64,000 nucleotides of DNA from Allobosea sp. Root381. GTDB taxonomy: Bacteria; Pseudomonadota; Alphaproteobacteria; Rhizobiales; Beijerinckiaceae. Position numbers and translations under genes: made by a program. The notes below the pieces were generated by a model that saw only the letters and a program-made list of their open reading frames with translations, was not told the DNA's origin and ran no database searches. The stretch spans positions 524,740-588,739 of the forward strand of contig NZ_LMJT01000001.1 of assembly GCF_001429395.1 (NCBI RefSeq). Reading direction: 5' to 3'. Below, piece by piece: positions 34,750 to 43,170 of this stretch (position 1 is the first letter of the stretch; the number at the start of each line of letters is the position of its first letter).

Positions 34750-35148
34750 ATGTCGACGAGCAGAGCGCGCCATATCGGGATCACGATCGAGCGGCCGGCC
34801 GACGAGGTCTATGCCTTCATGGCCGAGCCGCAGAACTTTCCGAAATGGGCGGAGGGGCTCGGCCGCGACTTCCGCCATGTCGAGGGCATGGTCTGGGCGG
34901 CGCAGACGCCGATGGGGCCGATGCGCATCGCCTTCAGCGAGCCGAACGCCCATGGCATCCTCGACCATGCCGTGATCCCGCCGAACGGGCCGGCAATGCA
35001 CAACCCGCTGCGTGTCATGGCCAACGGCAGCGGCAGCGAGGTCGTCTTCACGCTGTTCCAGCGCGACATGTCCGACGACGATATGGCGCGCGATGCCGGG
35101 ATGGTGGCGCGCGATCTGGCGGCGCTGAAGGCGCTGCTGGAGGGTTAG
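34750..35148 (+). CDS. SRPBCC-family (START-like) protein
   Basis: A 132-residue small helix-grip protein with the N-terminal pattern of polyketide cyclase/START-like folds (IGITIERPADEVYAFMAEPQNFPKWAEGL). Such proteins bind hydrophobic ligands or act as cyclases or transporters. Start ATG 34750 has GGAG at 6-bp spacing and a promoter immediately upstream. It has its own promoter and so is not part of the mrp operon by default. The specific ligand is unknown. Confidence 0.78.
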   Translation: MSTSRARHIGITIERPADEVYAFMAEPQNFPKWAEGLGRDFRHVEGMVWAAQTPMGPMRIAFSEPNAHGILDHAVIPPNGPAMHNPLRVMANGSGSEVVFTLFQRDMSDDDMARDAGMVARDLAALKALLEG

Positions 35149-35183
35149 AGCGCTTTTGCGGGCAACCTCGGGCGCCTCTCACC

Positions 35184-35264
35184 GTCATTGCGAGCGTAGC
35201 GAAGCAATCCAGGAGCGGTAGCACTCTACGCCCCCCTGGATTGCTTCGCTACGCTCGCAATGAC
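35184..35264. repeat. Palindromic intergenic repeat, family B, perfect copy
   Basis: A perfect 29-bp inverted repeat. The left arm begins GTCATTGCGAGCGTAGCG (35184-35212) and the right arm ends CGCTACGCTCGCAATGAC (35236-35264), with a 23-bp spacer containing GTAGCACTCTACGCCCC. It fills the gap between the convergent SRPBCC gene and the 41-residue protein gene. Confidence 0.95.
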
Positions 35265-35295
35265 GAAACTGGCGGATCAGCCGTTCGAGGACTGC

Positions 35296-35421
35296 TTAGA
35301 GCCGCACGCCGCCGGTGCTGAAGGCGACCTCGACGGGCTTCTGGAAATAATCGTTGAGCACCAAGCTCGCCCCGAAGGCGAGGATTGCGGCAACGGCAAC
35401 GGCTGCGACGAATGATTTCAT
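35296..35421 (-). CDS. Conserved-looking 41-residue single-pass membrane or secreted protein
   Basis: A short gene starting MKSFVAAVAVAAILAFGAS and ending STGGVRL. Residues 4-22 form one hydrophobic helix, followed by LNDYFQKPVEVAF and a polar tail. GGGGGAGAAAACC precedes the ATG by about 8 bases, a strong ribosome-binding site. Similar tiny proteins ending in (S/T)GVRL occur in related genomes as I recall. No function is known. It is 74 bp from the mobA stop, on the same strand. Confidence 0.72.
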   Translation of the reverse strand: MKSFVAAVAVAAILAFGASLVLNDYFQKPVEVAFSTGGVRL

Positions 35422-35495
35422 GGTTTTCTCCCCCGGTCGGCGCGGCAGCGATAAGCCGCTCTTATCACGAGAGATAGCGAGGGCAGCTAAGCGGA

Positions 35496-36119
35496 TCAAG
35501 CGCGCGGCAGGGCGGCAAAGAGCCGCTCGGCCTCGGCGAGATCATCGGGCCTGTTGGCGTTGAAGAAAGGATCGACCGGAGCCGTCTCCCATTCGGCCGA
35601 GGCGCAGCCATGGCGCGCGGTCCAGCGGTCGATCTTGCGCTCGTCCTCGACCGTCAGCGCGTGGCGCAGTTCCTCGCGCAGCGAGACCGGCCAGAGACCG
35701 ATGACGGGGTGGGTCCAGCCGCCCGACGCGGCGCAGGCGAGCGGCGCTCGTCGGGCCTCGCGGGCCGCATGCAGGCGAGCGACGAGATCGCGCGGGATGA
35801 AGGGCGTATCAGCTGCGACGCTGACGAGCCATTCCAGCTCCGGACGGTTGGCGGCCATCCAGTCGAGCCCGGCGAGTATGCCGGCGAGGGGACCGGCGAA
35901 ATCAGGCACGCTGTCGGCGACGACCGGCAGGCCGTAATCGGCGAAGCGGGCCGGATCGCCATTGGCGTTGACCAGCAAGCCATCGCATTGGGGCTCGAGC
36001 CGCTCGATCACATGGGCCAGGATGCTGCGGCCCGCAATCAGGCGCAGCGGCTTGTCGCCACCGCCCATGCGGCGGGCGAGGCCGCCGGCAAGCAGCAGGC
36101 CGAGGGTTGGGGCGTTCAT
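35496..36119 (-). CDS. mobA: Molybdenum cofactor guanylyltransferase MobA
   Basis: A 207-residue nucleotidyltransferase that joins GMP to molybdopterin to make the MGD cofactor required by formate dehydrogenase. The GTP-binding motif is [18 protein letters not shown] (8-25), and ADTPFIP is the metal-binding Asp region. It lies between a family C repeat and the small 41-residue gene, and downstream of fdhD on the same strand. Confidence 0.95.
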   Translation of the reverse strand: MNAPTLGLLLAGGLARRMGGGDKPLRLIAGRSILAHVIERLEPQCDGLLVNANGDPARFADYGLPVVADSVPDFAGPLAGILAGLDWMAANRPELEWLVSVAADTPFIPRDLVARLHAAREARRAPLACAASGGWTHPVIGLWPVSLREELRHALTVEDERKIDRWTARHGCASAEWETAPVDPFFNANRPDDLAEAERLFAALPRA

Positions 36120-36133
36120 TCCAACCCCACCTT

Positions 36134-36261
36134 GTCATTCCGGGGCGACCCCGATTGCCGAACCCGGAATCCACGACCGGGCTCGACCATCCGACGGCGT
36201 TGCAAAGCGCTCGCCCGGTCGTGGGTTACGGGTTCTTCGCTGCGCGAAGCCCCGGAATGAC
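36134..36261. repeat. Palindromic intergenic repeat, family C, second copy
   Basis: A 128-bp element starting GTCATTCCGGGGC and ending GCCCCGGAATGAC. It shares the plan of the 31788 copy, including CCACGACCGGG / CCCGGTCGTGGGTTACGGGTTC and TGCGCGAAGC at the right side. It separates fdhD from mobA and may end or process the fdhD transcript. Confidence 0.85.
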
Positions 36262-36269
36262 AGCGCGGC

Positions 36270-37163
36270 TCAGTCCTCACGCTCTGCCCCCTTGCGCCGG
36301 CTCTTGCCGCCCTCCTCCTCGACCGTATCCGGATCCTGATCGAAGACGATGTTCTCCTCGCCGGCCAGCGCCACGAAGCGCTTGCCGCGGGCCCGGCCGA
36401 TCAAAGTGAGGCCAGCCTTCCGGGCAAGCTCGACGCCCCATTCGGTGAAGCCCGAGCGCGAGACCAGGACCGGAATGCCCATGCGGACGGTCTTGATCAC
36501 CATCTCCGAGGTCAGGCGGCCGGTGGTGTAGAAGATCATCCTGGCCGGATCGGCATCGTGCCGGAACATCCAGCCCGCGACCTTGTCGACGGCGTTGTGG
36601 CGGCCGACGTCCTCCATATAGACCAGCGGCTTGTCGCCCTCGCAGAGCACGCAGCCATGGATCGCGCCGGCTTCCAGGTAGAGCGAAGGCGTGGTGTTGA
36701 TCTTCTTCGTCAGCGCGTAGAGCCAGCTGGTGCGCAGTTCGGCCTTGGGCAGTTCGATCTCGTCGATCGCCTCCATCAGGTCGCCGAAGGCAGTGCCCTG
36801 GGCGCAGCCGGAGGTCAGCGTCTTCTTCTTGAGCTTCTGCTCGAAATTCGTGCGCTCGGGCGTGCGGACGACGACGACCTCGAGCTCCTCGTCGTAATCG
36901 ACCGCATCGACGACATCGCCGCGCTTCAGCATGTTCTGGTTCAGCAGATAGCCGAGCGCGAGATAATCCGGATGATCGCCGATCGTCATCATCGTGACGA
37001 TCTCCTGGGCGTTGAGGTAGAGCGTCAGGGCCCGTTCCGTGACGACTCGGGTCTCGACCTTCGCCCCCGTCTGGTCGATGCCGGAGACGGTGGCACCGAG
37101 GCGCGGCGCCTGCGGGTCCGGCCGCACGAGATAATCGTCGAGAAAGCTCATATCCTGCGCCAT
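36270..37163 (-). CDS. fdhD: Formate dehydrogenase accessory sulfurtransferase FdhD
   Basis: A 297-residue protein that passes sulfur from a cysteine desulfurase to the Mo-bis-MGD cofactor before insertion. The key cysteine is C120 in LTSGCAQGTAFG; E. coli FdhD has a CxxC loop, while this single-Cys form is common in other FdhD lineages. Further landmarks are GAIHGCVLCEGDKPLVYMEDVGRHNAVDK (at about 190-218), YTTGRLTSEMVIK and SRSGFTEWGVELA. Start ATG 37163 has GGAGGAG upstream. It follows the DUF2478 gene by 23 bp. Confidence 0.95.
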   Translation of the reverse strand: MAQDMSFLDDYLVRPDPQAPRLGATVSGIDQTGAKVETRVVTERALTLYLNAQEIVTMMTIGDHPDYLALGYLLNQNMLKRGDVVDAVDYDEELEVVVVRTPERTNFEQKLKKKTLTSGCAQGTAFGDLMEAIDEIELPKAELRTSWLYALTKKINTTPSLYLEAGAIHGCVLCEGDKPLVYMEDVGRHNAVDKVAGWMFRHDADPARMIFYTTGRLTSEMVIKTVRMGIPVLVSRSGFTEWGVELARKAGLTLIGRARGKRFVALAGEENIVFDQDPDTVEEEGGKSRRKGAERED

Positions 37164-37186
37164 CGCGGCTGCTCCTCCGGCGGCGT

Positions 37187-37702
37187 TCAGGCGGGAAGGC
37201 GCGCCTGCGACAGCGCCCAGGCCTCGATGGCGTCCAGCTGCGGCGGCAGCTCGGTCCAGTCCTCTCCGGCGAAGTCGCGCCAGCCCGGCAGGAAATCCTC
37301 CCTGACGGCGATGAGAAGCGGCAGCCCTGCCATCAGCGCGGCGGCGATCTCCTGCCGCAGGCCCTGGCCGAGCATCTCCTGGCGGCCGAACTTGTTGACG
37401 ATGACGAGCTCGGCCCCCCCCGCCAGAGCGGCGGCGAGCGCGCCACCGGCAGCGGCGAGGCCGGCCGCATCGAGCCGGCATCCGGAGGACGCGGCGCCAC
37501 GATCCTCGCTGATCGGAAAACGCTCGCCGCTGGCGAGATCCTCCAGCGCCATGGACAGGCAGCCCTGCTCGCACGCGCCCTCATTGTGCTGCACGACGCC
37601 GCCGAGCCGCAGGCCACGCCCCCTCAGGCGCAGCGCGAGATCGGCCATGAATCCGTCGATCCTGAAACCGGAAGAATAGGGAATGGCGGCCAGCAGCGTC
37701 AT
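37187..37702 (-). CDS. DUF2478-family protein, molybdoenzyme-associated
   Basis: A 171-residue protein (MTLLAAIPYSSGFRIDGFMADL...) with an NTPase-like central fold and Gly/Ala-rich segments (LVIVNKFGRQE). It matches DUF2478, a family of proteins encoded with molybdenum cofactor or transport genes. A clear P-loop Lys is missing in this member. Four cysteines near the start (CEQGC and a C further on) could matter for metal or sulfur. Start ATG 37702 is chosen over in-frame upstream codons, which lack conservation. It directly precedes fdhD. Confidence 0.75.
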   Translation of the reverse strand: MTLLAAIPYSSGFRIDGFMADLALRLRGRGLRLGGVVQHNEGACEQGCLSMALEDLASGERFPISEDRGAASSGCRLDAAGLAAAGGALAAALAGGAELVIVNKFGRQEMLGQGLRQEIAAALMAGLPLLIAVREDFLPGWRDFAGEDWTELPPQLDAIEAWALSQARLPA

Positions 37703-37892
37703 GGCGAAGTCATCCCACGAAAGCCGGCCCGCTGCCAGAGGGCTTTGGTCGCAGGCGAGACGCCTGCCGCGATCAAGATGTGCGCAGGTGTTGCACCGCA
37801 CCTACAGTCTCTGCCGCACCGGGCCGCTACGGTAAGGGCAATTCCCTCTCCGGCACCTCTCCGGCGGAGATCATTTCGCGGTTCGCAGATCG

Positions 37893-39131
37893 ATGCCTCA
37901 TCGACGTTCCCACGCCCTGCTCGACCCCTCTGCCGATGCGGCAAGGCTGCTGCGCCGCATCGGCTTCGGCACGCTGGCGCTCGCCCTGCCGCTAGCAGCG
38001 CTGGTCTCGCGCCGCGCAGCCGTGGTGCTGGCGCCGATCGGCGTCGTCCTGCTGGTGATCGCCGCCCTGATCGAGGAGCCCGGCCGCTTCATCGCGATGC
38101 TGCGGCGCGGCGTGCTCAGCCTTCCGGGCATGATCCTGATCGGGCTCGTGGCCTGGGCGCTGCTCTCGCTGGTCTGGAGCCCCTATACGGCTTCGGCGAC
38201 CGAAAAGGCGGGCAATCTCGTGCTCGCCATCGCGCTCGGCTTCGCCGGCATGGCCGCCCTCCCGGAGCGGATGCGTGCCTCCAACCTCAACCTCGTGGCG
38301 CTGGGCACCGGTATCGCGGGGGCCTTCGCGCTCGCGCTCGTCGTGATCGCGGAGTTCCGCCATGAGGATACCGACGCCGGCGTCGAGCGCGCCATCAGCG
38401 TCATCCTGATCATGACCTGGCCGGCGCTGGCCTGGCTGCTCTCGCGCGAGCGAGGACTGAGCGCGCTGGGGCTTGCGCTCGTGGTCGGCCTGCTCGCCCT
38501 GACGCGATTCGACGACGGCGAGGCGGTGGCGATGGTCTGCGGCGCTGCCGCCTTCGGCGCCGTCAGCGCCGAACGTCGCTCAGCCTCCGCCATCATCGCC
38601 GCGATCATCGCCGGGTTGATGCTGATCGCGCCGCTGCTGCCCTTCCTGCTGATCCCGCTCGTCGCGGCCTTTGCCCAGGGCGAGGCTGCGCAGTCTCTGG
38701 CGGTCTGGGCCGATGTGATCAGCGCCGATCCGGTCAAGCTCGTGACCGGGCATGGGCTCGACACCGTGCTGCGCGGGCGCGTGACCGGCGCGCTGCCGCA
38801 ACCGGCACCGGTGACCCTGCTCTTCGAGGTCTGGTACGAGCTCGGCCTCGTCGGCGCGGTGGCCGGCGCCGCCAGCCTCTACTTCGCCATCCGCGCAGCC
38901 GCCCGCATGCCGGGCGCGCTGGCAGCCGGCGGCGTGGCCGCCTTCAGCACGGCCTTCGCCCTGAGCGCGCTCGGCTTCGCCACCTTCCAGACCTGGTGGC
39001 TGATGACGCTGACAGCGGTCGTGCTGATGTTCGGCGCCATCGCGCGCGGCCAGTACCGCACCGACCGGCCCGTCGCGCCCCTGCTCAAGCCGGCCAACCA
39101 CCGCCCCAAGGCAGGCGGCACGCCCGCCTGA
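37893..39131 (+). CDS. O-antigen-ligase-like polytopic membrane protein
   Basis: A 412-residue inner-membrane protein with about ten hydrophobic helices. The periplasmic loop near the C-terminal third includes ISADPVKLVTGHGLDTVLRGR, resembling the WaaL/Wzy O-antigen ligase/polymerase loop. It would join or polymerise polysaccharide on a lipid carrier, though the substrate is unknown. No glycosyltransferase genes are adjacent. The ribosome-binding site is weak. It could alternatively be an unrelated polytopic protein; the ligase call rests on topology and the GHG motif. Confidence 0.65.
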   Translation: MPHRRSHALLDPSADAARLLRRIGFGTLALALPLAALVSRRAAVVLAPIGVVLLVIAALIEEPGRFIAMLRRGVLSLPGMILIGLVAWALLSLVWSPYTASATEKAGNLVLAIALGFAGMAALPERMRASNLNLVALGTGIAGAFALALVVIAEFRHEDTDAGVERAISVILIMTWPALAWLLSRERGLSALGLALVVGLLALTRFDDGEAVAMVCGAAAFGAVSAERRSASAIIAAIIAGLMLIAPLLPFLLIPLVAAFAQGEAAQSLAVWADVISADPVKLVTGHGLDTVLRGRVTGALPQPAPVTLLFEVWYELGLVGAVAGAASLYFAIRAAARMPGALAAGGVAAFSTAFALSALGFATFQTWWLMTLTAVVLMFGAIARGQYRTDRPVAPLLKPANHRPKAGGTPA

Positions 39132-39155
39132 GGCGAGCGGCCGCCAATTCTCGCT

Positions 39156-40301
39156 CTAACGAGACAGTTCCGCGATCACGCCGTCGATGAAGCGCTCGCC
39201 GGCCTCGAGCTGCGAGATCGCGATGAACTCGTCAGGCTGATGCGCCTGGGCGATGTCGCCCGGCCCGCAGATCACCGTCGACCACTCCACGCCCTGGAAC
39301 AGACCGCCTTCGGTGCCGAAGGCGACGACATGGGTGCCGTTGTCGCCGGTGATGCGCCGCGCCAACGCCTCGGCGGCGCCGTCGGTCTCCGGCGAGGTGC
39401 CGGGCGTATTGGAGGAGATCTGGAACTCGATGCGGGCGGCCGGCGCGATCGCCTTCATCCGCGCCTCGGTCTCGGCGAGCTTCTCGCGATAGCGCGCCTC
39501 GTATTGCGCCGGCGTCTCGCCGGGAACGCAGCGGACCTCATGCACGAAGGAGCAGTATTCGGCCGTGATGTTGGCCGCCGTGCCGCCCTCGACCGTGCCG
39601 ACATGCAGCGTCGAATAGGGCGGCTCGAAAATGCTGTCGGCTGCGGCCTTGGCCTTGTTCTCCGCCATCACCTCGTTCGACCAGTGGATCAGCTCGCCCG
39701 CGACCATGATGGCCGGCACGCCGATATCGACGCGGCTCGAATGCACCGCATGGCCGTGCACGGTCGTGCGCATCCGCATCACGCCCTTATGGCCGGTCGC
39801 GACCTGCATCATCGTCGGCTCGCCGACGATCACCGCGGAGGGACGGATGCCGGCAGCGACCATCGCATTGATCAGAACGCGCGCGCCGACGCAGCCGACC
39901 TCCTCGTCATAGGATAGCGCGATATGCACGGGGCGCTTCAGCGGAGCGGCCAGCATCTTCGGCACGGCAACGAGCGCCAGGGCGTCGAAGCCCTTCATGT
40001 CGCAGGCGCCGCGGCCGTAGAGCTTGCCGTCGCGCTCGGTCAGCGTCCAGGGATCCGAGCTCCACTCCTGCCCCGCGACGGGCACGACGTCGGTATGGCC
40101 GGACAGGACGACGCCGCCATCCACCTTCGGGCCGATCGTGGCGTAGAGATTGGCCTTCTGCCCGTCTTCATTATGGACCAGCGTGCTCTCGACGCCGAGG
40201 CCCGCAAGGTAGTCGCGGCAGAAATGGATCAGTTCGAGATTGCTGCGATGCGATTCCGTGTTGAACGAAACCAGCTTGGCGAGCATCTCCTTGGGCGTCA
40301 T
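39156..40301 (-). CDS. argE: Acetylornithine deacetylase (M20 family)
   Basis: A 381-residue zinc peptidase-family enzyme that releases acetate from N-acetylornithine. Metal-site motifs are LSGHTDVVPV and YGRGACDMKG, with catalytic Glu in YDEEVGCVGA and ligand EPTMM...HKGVM following; the C-terminal His is in IAQAHQPDEF. Start ATG 40301 begins MTPKEMLAKLVSFNTESH. It is 24 bp from the convergent O-antigen-ligase-like gene. In alphaproteobacteria with ArgJ, this enzyme may also act on other N-acyl amino acids. Confidence 0.87.
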   Translation of the reverse strand: MTPKEMLAKLVSFNTESHRSNLELIHFCRDYLAGLGVESTLVHNEDGQKANLYATIGPKVDGGVVLSGHTDVVPVAGQEWSSDPWTLTERDGKLYGRGACDMKGFDALALVAVPKMLAAPLKRPVHIALSYDEEVGCVGARVLINAMVAAGIRPSAVIVGEPTMMQVATGHKGVMRMRTTVHGHAVHSSRVDIGVPAIMVAGELIHWSNEVMAENKAKAAADSIFEPPYSTLHVGTVEGGTAANITAEYCSFVHEVRCVPGETPAQYEARYREKLAETEARMKAIAPAARIEFQISSNTPGTSPETDGAAEALARRITGDNGTHVVAFGTEGGLFQGVEWSTVICGPGDIAQAHQPDEFIAISQLEAGERFIDGVIAELSR

Positions 40302-40459
40302 CGTCACGAGGCGGTTCTCCAGAAAAATTCGGGCAAGGCAGGTTTCGTGCCGGGCGGCCTTGGCCTGTAGTAGGCGCCTGCGCCGGCCATGCCAACGGTT
40401 GCGTTTCCGTCCGCGGTCGCGCGCCCTATAAGAACCGGGACGAAGCAAGAGGCGCATGC

Positions 40460-41428
40460 ATGACATTCGACGTCACACTCGGCGACATCCAGGCGGCCGC
40501 AGCACGCATCGCCGGCAAGATCCGGCGGACGCCGACCTATCACAGCCCCGGTCTCTCAGCCCGGCTCGGCGTCGAGACGGTGGTGAAGGTCGAGAGCCTC
40601 CAGCTCGGTGGCTCCTTCAAGGTGCGCGGCTGCTTCAACAAGCTGATGAGCCTGAGCGACCGGGAGCTGGCGAACGGCGTCGTCACGGTCTCGGGCGGCA
40701 ACCATGCCATCGCGGTCGCGCTGGTGGCGAAAAGCATGGGTTGCCGCGCCCTCGTGCTGATGCCGCAGAATGCGGCCGCCTTCAATGTCGAGATGGCGCG
40801 CTCGCTGGGTGCCGAGGTCGAGCTCTGCGAGGATTCGGTCGCAGCCTTCGCCAAGGCCGAGGACTACGCCGCGAAGGGCATGACCAACGTTCATTCCTAT
40901 GACGATCCGGCGATCATCGCCGGGCACGGCTCGCTCGGCCTCGAAATGAACAACGATGCCGGCGGCCGGCTCGACCATGTCTTCATCTCGATCGGCGGCG
41001 GCGGCTTTGCGGCCGGGGTCGGGGCGGCGATGAAGGGGCTCGACCCGGCGCTGCGCATCCACGGCGTCGAGACGGAAGGCGCGACGACGATGTCGCAGGC
41101 TCTGGCTGCCGGCAAGCCGGTGTCGATCAGGCCGACCTCAATCGCGCGGACGCTGGGCGCGCCCTTCGCAACGGAACGCACGATGGCGGCGGCGCGGCAG
41201 TTCGTCGAGGATATCGTGGTCGTACCCGATGCCGAGGCGGTGCGCGAGATCGACTGGGTGCTGCAGAACGGGCGCGTATTGCTGGAGCCGGCGGCCGCCT
41301 GCGTCGTCGCGGCGGCGATGGCGCGCAAGGAGATGTTCAAGCCGGGCGAGCGGGTCGGCCTCGTGCTCTGCGGCTCGAATGTCGCGCTCGAGGACATCGC
41401 GGCCTGGCGGACGCAGTTCGGCGTCTGA
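40460..41428 (+). CDS. PLP-dependent threonine/serine dehydratase-like enzyme
   Basis: A 322-residue fold-type II enzyme. The PLP lysine is K54 in GSFKVRGCF; the phosphate loop is SIGGGGFAAG. It lacks the C-terminal ACT-like regulatory domain of biosynthetic IlvA, so a catabolic dehydratase (or racemase) is more likely. ATG 40460 has an AGAGG site at 8-bp spacing. It is followed by cupin and amidohydrolase genes on the same strand. Substrate (threonine, serine or hydroxy-aspartate) cannot be fixed. Confidence 0.85.
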   Translation: MTFDVTLGDIQAAAARIAGKIRRTPTYHSPGLSARLGVETVVKVESLQLGGSFKVRGCFNKLMSLSDRELANGVVTVSGGNHAIAVALVAKSMGCRALVLMPQNAAAFNVEMARSLGAEVELCEDSVAAFAKAEDYAAKGMTNVHSYDDPAIIAGHGSLGLEMNNDAGGRLDHVFISIGGGGFAAGVGAAMKGLDPALRIHGVETEGATTMSQALAAGKPVSIRPTSIARTLGAPFATERTMAAARQFVEDIVVVPDAEAVREIDWVLQNGRVLLEPAAACVVAAAMARKEMFKPGERVGLVLCGSNVALEDIAAWRTQFGV

Positions 41429-41463
41429 GGCCCCGCCGCATCGCCCCGATAGGAAGAGACACG

Positions 41464-41853
41464 ATGGATATCCTCGACCACAACACGCAGCCGCAGGAAA
41501 AATGGCGCGACGGCGTGATGACCCAGATGCGGGTTTCGGCGCTGGTCCAGAGCCGCCAGATCTGCATCTTCGAGCAGTATTGCGAGCCCGGTCTCGGCGC
41601 CCCAATCCATCTGCATGCGGTCGAGGAGGTTCTGGAGGTCATCGCCGGAACGGCCGAGATCCTGCTGCGCGACAGCAGGATCGTGCTGACCGCCAACCAG
41701 TCCGTGGTGATCCCGGCAGGTGCCCGCCACGGCTTCCGGAACATCGGGACCGGCACGCTGCATGTGCGCGCGACGGTCGCGGCGGCGATCTTCGAGGCCG
41801 CCTATGACGACCGCAGCGAGGCATCCCGCCGCTACGTTCCGACCGAGGCCTGA
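41464..41853 (+). CDS. Small single-domain cupin protein
   Basis: A 129-residue beta-barrel cupin. Motif 1 is GAPIHLHAVEEVLEVIAGTAEI (H-x-H...E), and motif 2 is PAGARHGFRNIG, giving the usual two or three His plus Glu metal set. AGGAAGAG precedes the ATG by about 5 bp. It lies 35 bp after the dehydratase gene and may process or sense a related metabolite. No specific reaction can be assigned. Confidence 0.82.
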   Translation: MDILDHNTQPQEKWRDGVMTQMRVSALVQSRQICIFEQYCEPGLGAPIHLHAVEEVLEVIAGTAEILLRDSRIVLTANQSVVIPAGARHGFRNIGTGTLHVRATVAAAIFEAAYDDRSEASRRYVPTEA

Positions 41854-41984
41854 GGCGCCCGCCATGTCCGGGCGTCCACCCTGCCCGCCGTCACCGGCTT
41901 GGACAGGAGCGCACGCCCCCGCTAGCTTATCCGTGGCAACCCGTTTCCTGCGGAGTTCGCCGCCTCCCTTCATTCGAGGACACG

Positions 41985-43157
41985 ATGCCCAAAGCCGAAG
42001 TCATTGCCGCGCTCGCTCCCGAGATCACCGCCATCCGCCGCGACCTCCACCGCCATCCCGAGCTGATGTACGACGTCCACCGGACCGCCGGTATCGTCGC
42101 GCAGAAGCTGACCGAATGGGGCGTTGACGAGGTCGTGACGGGCATCGGCCGGACCGGCGTCGTCGGCGTCATCAAGGGCAAGGGCCAGGGTGCCGGCAAG
42201 GTGATCGCGATGCGCGCCGACATGGACGCGCTACCGATCCACGAAGAAACCAATCTGGAGCATCGCTCGACGATTCCGGGCAAGATGCACGCCTGCGGCC
42301 ATGACGGCCACACCGCGATGCTGCTCGGCGCCGCGAAGTATCTCGCCGAGACGCGCGATTTCGACGGCACCGCCGTCGTCGTCTTCCAGCCGGCGGAGGA
42401 AGGCGGGGCCGGCGCCAAGGCGATGATCGACGACGGGCTGATGAGCCGCTTCGGCGTGCACGAGGTCTATGGCATGCACAACAAGCCGGGCTTGCCGATC
42501 GGCCAGTTCGATGTCCGCAAGGGCCCGACCATGGCGGCCGCCGACCGCCTGCACATCAAGATCGAGGGCAAGGGCGGGCATGCCGCCGCGCCGCATCGCG
42601 TCAACGACCCGATCGTCGCAGCCTGCCAGCTCGTCACCGCGCTGCAGACGATCTCGTCGCGCAATGCCGATCCGCTGGACTCGATCGTCGTCTCAGTGAC
42701 GGCGCTGAATGCCGGCGAGGCCTTCAACGTCATTCCGCAGACGGTCGAGATCAAGGGCTCGATCCGCACGCTGACCCCGGAGATGCGCGACCTCGCCGAG
42801 AAGCGCGTCACCGAGATCACCGAGGGGCTGATGACGGCCTTCGGCATGACCTATTCCTGCGAGTATCACCGCGGCTATCCGGTGACCTTCAACCACGCCG
42901 CCCAGGCTGAATTCGTGGTGGGCACCATCGATGCCGCGTTCGGCGAGGGCAAGGTCGACACCAGCGTGCCGCCGACGATGGGTTCGGAGGACTTCTCCTA
43001 CATGCTGGAGGAGCGCCCCGGCGCCTTCATCAATATCGGCAATGGCGACTCGGCCGGCCTCCACCACCCGGCCTACGAGTTCAACGACGAGGTGATCCCG
43101 GTCGGCGTGACCTACTGGGCGAACCTCATCGAGACCGCGCTGCCGCGCCAGGCCTGA
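41985..43157 (+). CDS. M20-family amidohydrolase (hippurate hydrolase / IAA-amino acid hydrolase type)
   Basis: A 390-residue metallo-amidohydrolase. It has RRDLHRHPEL at the N-terminus, MRADMDALPI, MHACGHDGHTAMLLGAA (metal Cys/His site), VVFQPAEEGGAGAKAM (catalytic Glu pair), MGSEDFSYMLE and the C-terminal GLHHPAYEFND. These fit the HipO/ILL group that cleaves N-acyl amino acids. It is followed 13 bp later by the flavin oxidoreductase gene, so the two are likely co-transcribed. Confidence 0.9.
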   Translation: MPKAEVIAALAPEITAIRRDLHRHPELMYDVHRTAGIVAQKLTEWGVDEVVTGIGRTGVVGVIKGKGQGAGKVIAMRADMDALPIHEETNLEHRSTIPGKMHACGHDGHTAMLLGAAKYLAETRDFDGTAVVVFQPAEEGGAGAKAMIDDGLMSRFGVHEVYGMHNKPGLPIGQFDVRKGPTMAAADRLHIKIEGKGGHAAAPHRVNDPIVAACQLVTALQTISSRNADPLDSIVVSVTALNAGEAFNVIPQTVEIKGSIRTLTPEMRDLAEKRVTEITEGLMTAFGMTYSCEYHRGYPVTFNHAAQAEFVVGTIDAAFGEGKVDTSVPPTMGSEDFSYMLEERPGAFINIGNGDSAGLHHPAYEFNDEVIPVGVTYWANLIETALPRQA

Positions 43158-43170
43158 CGGCAGCCCGCGC

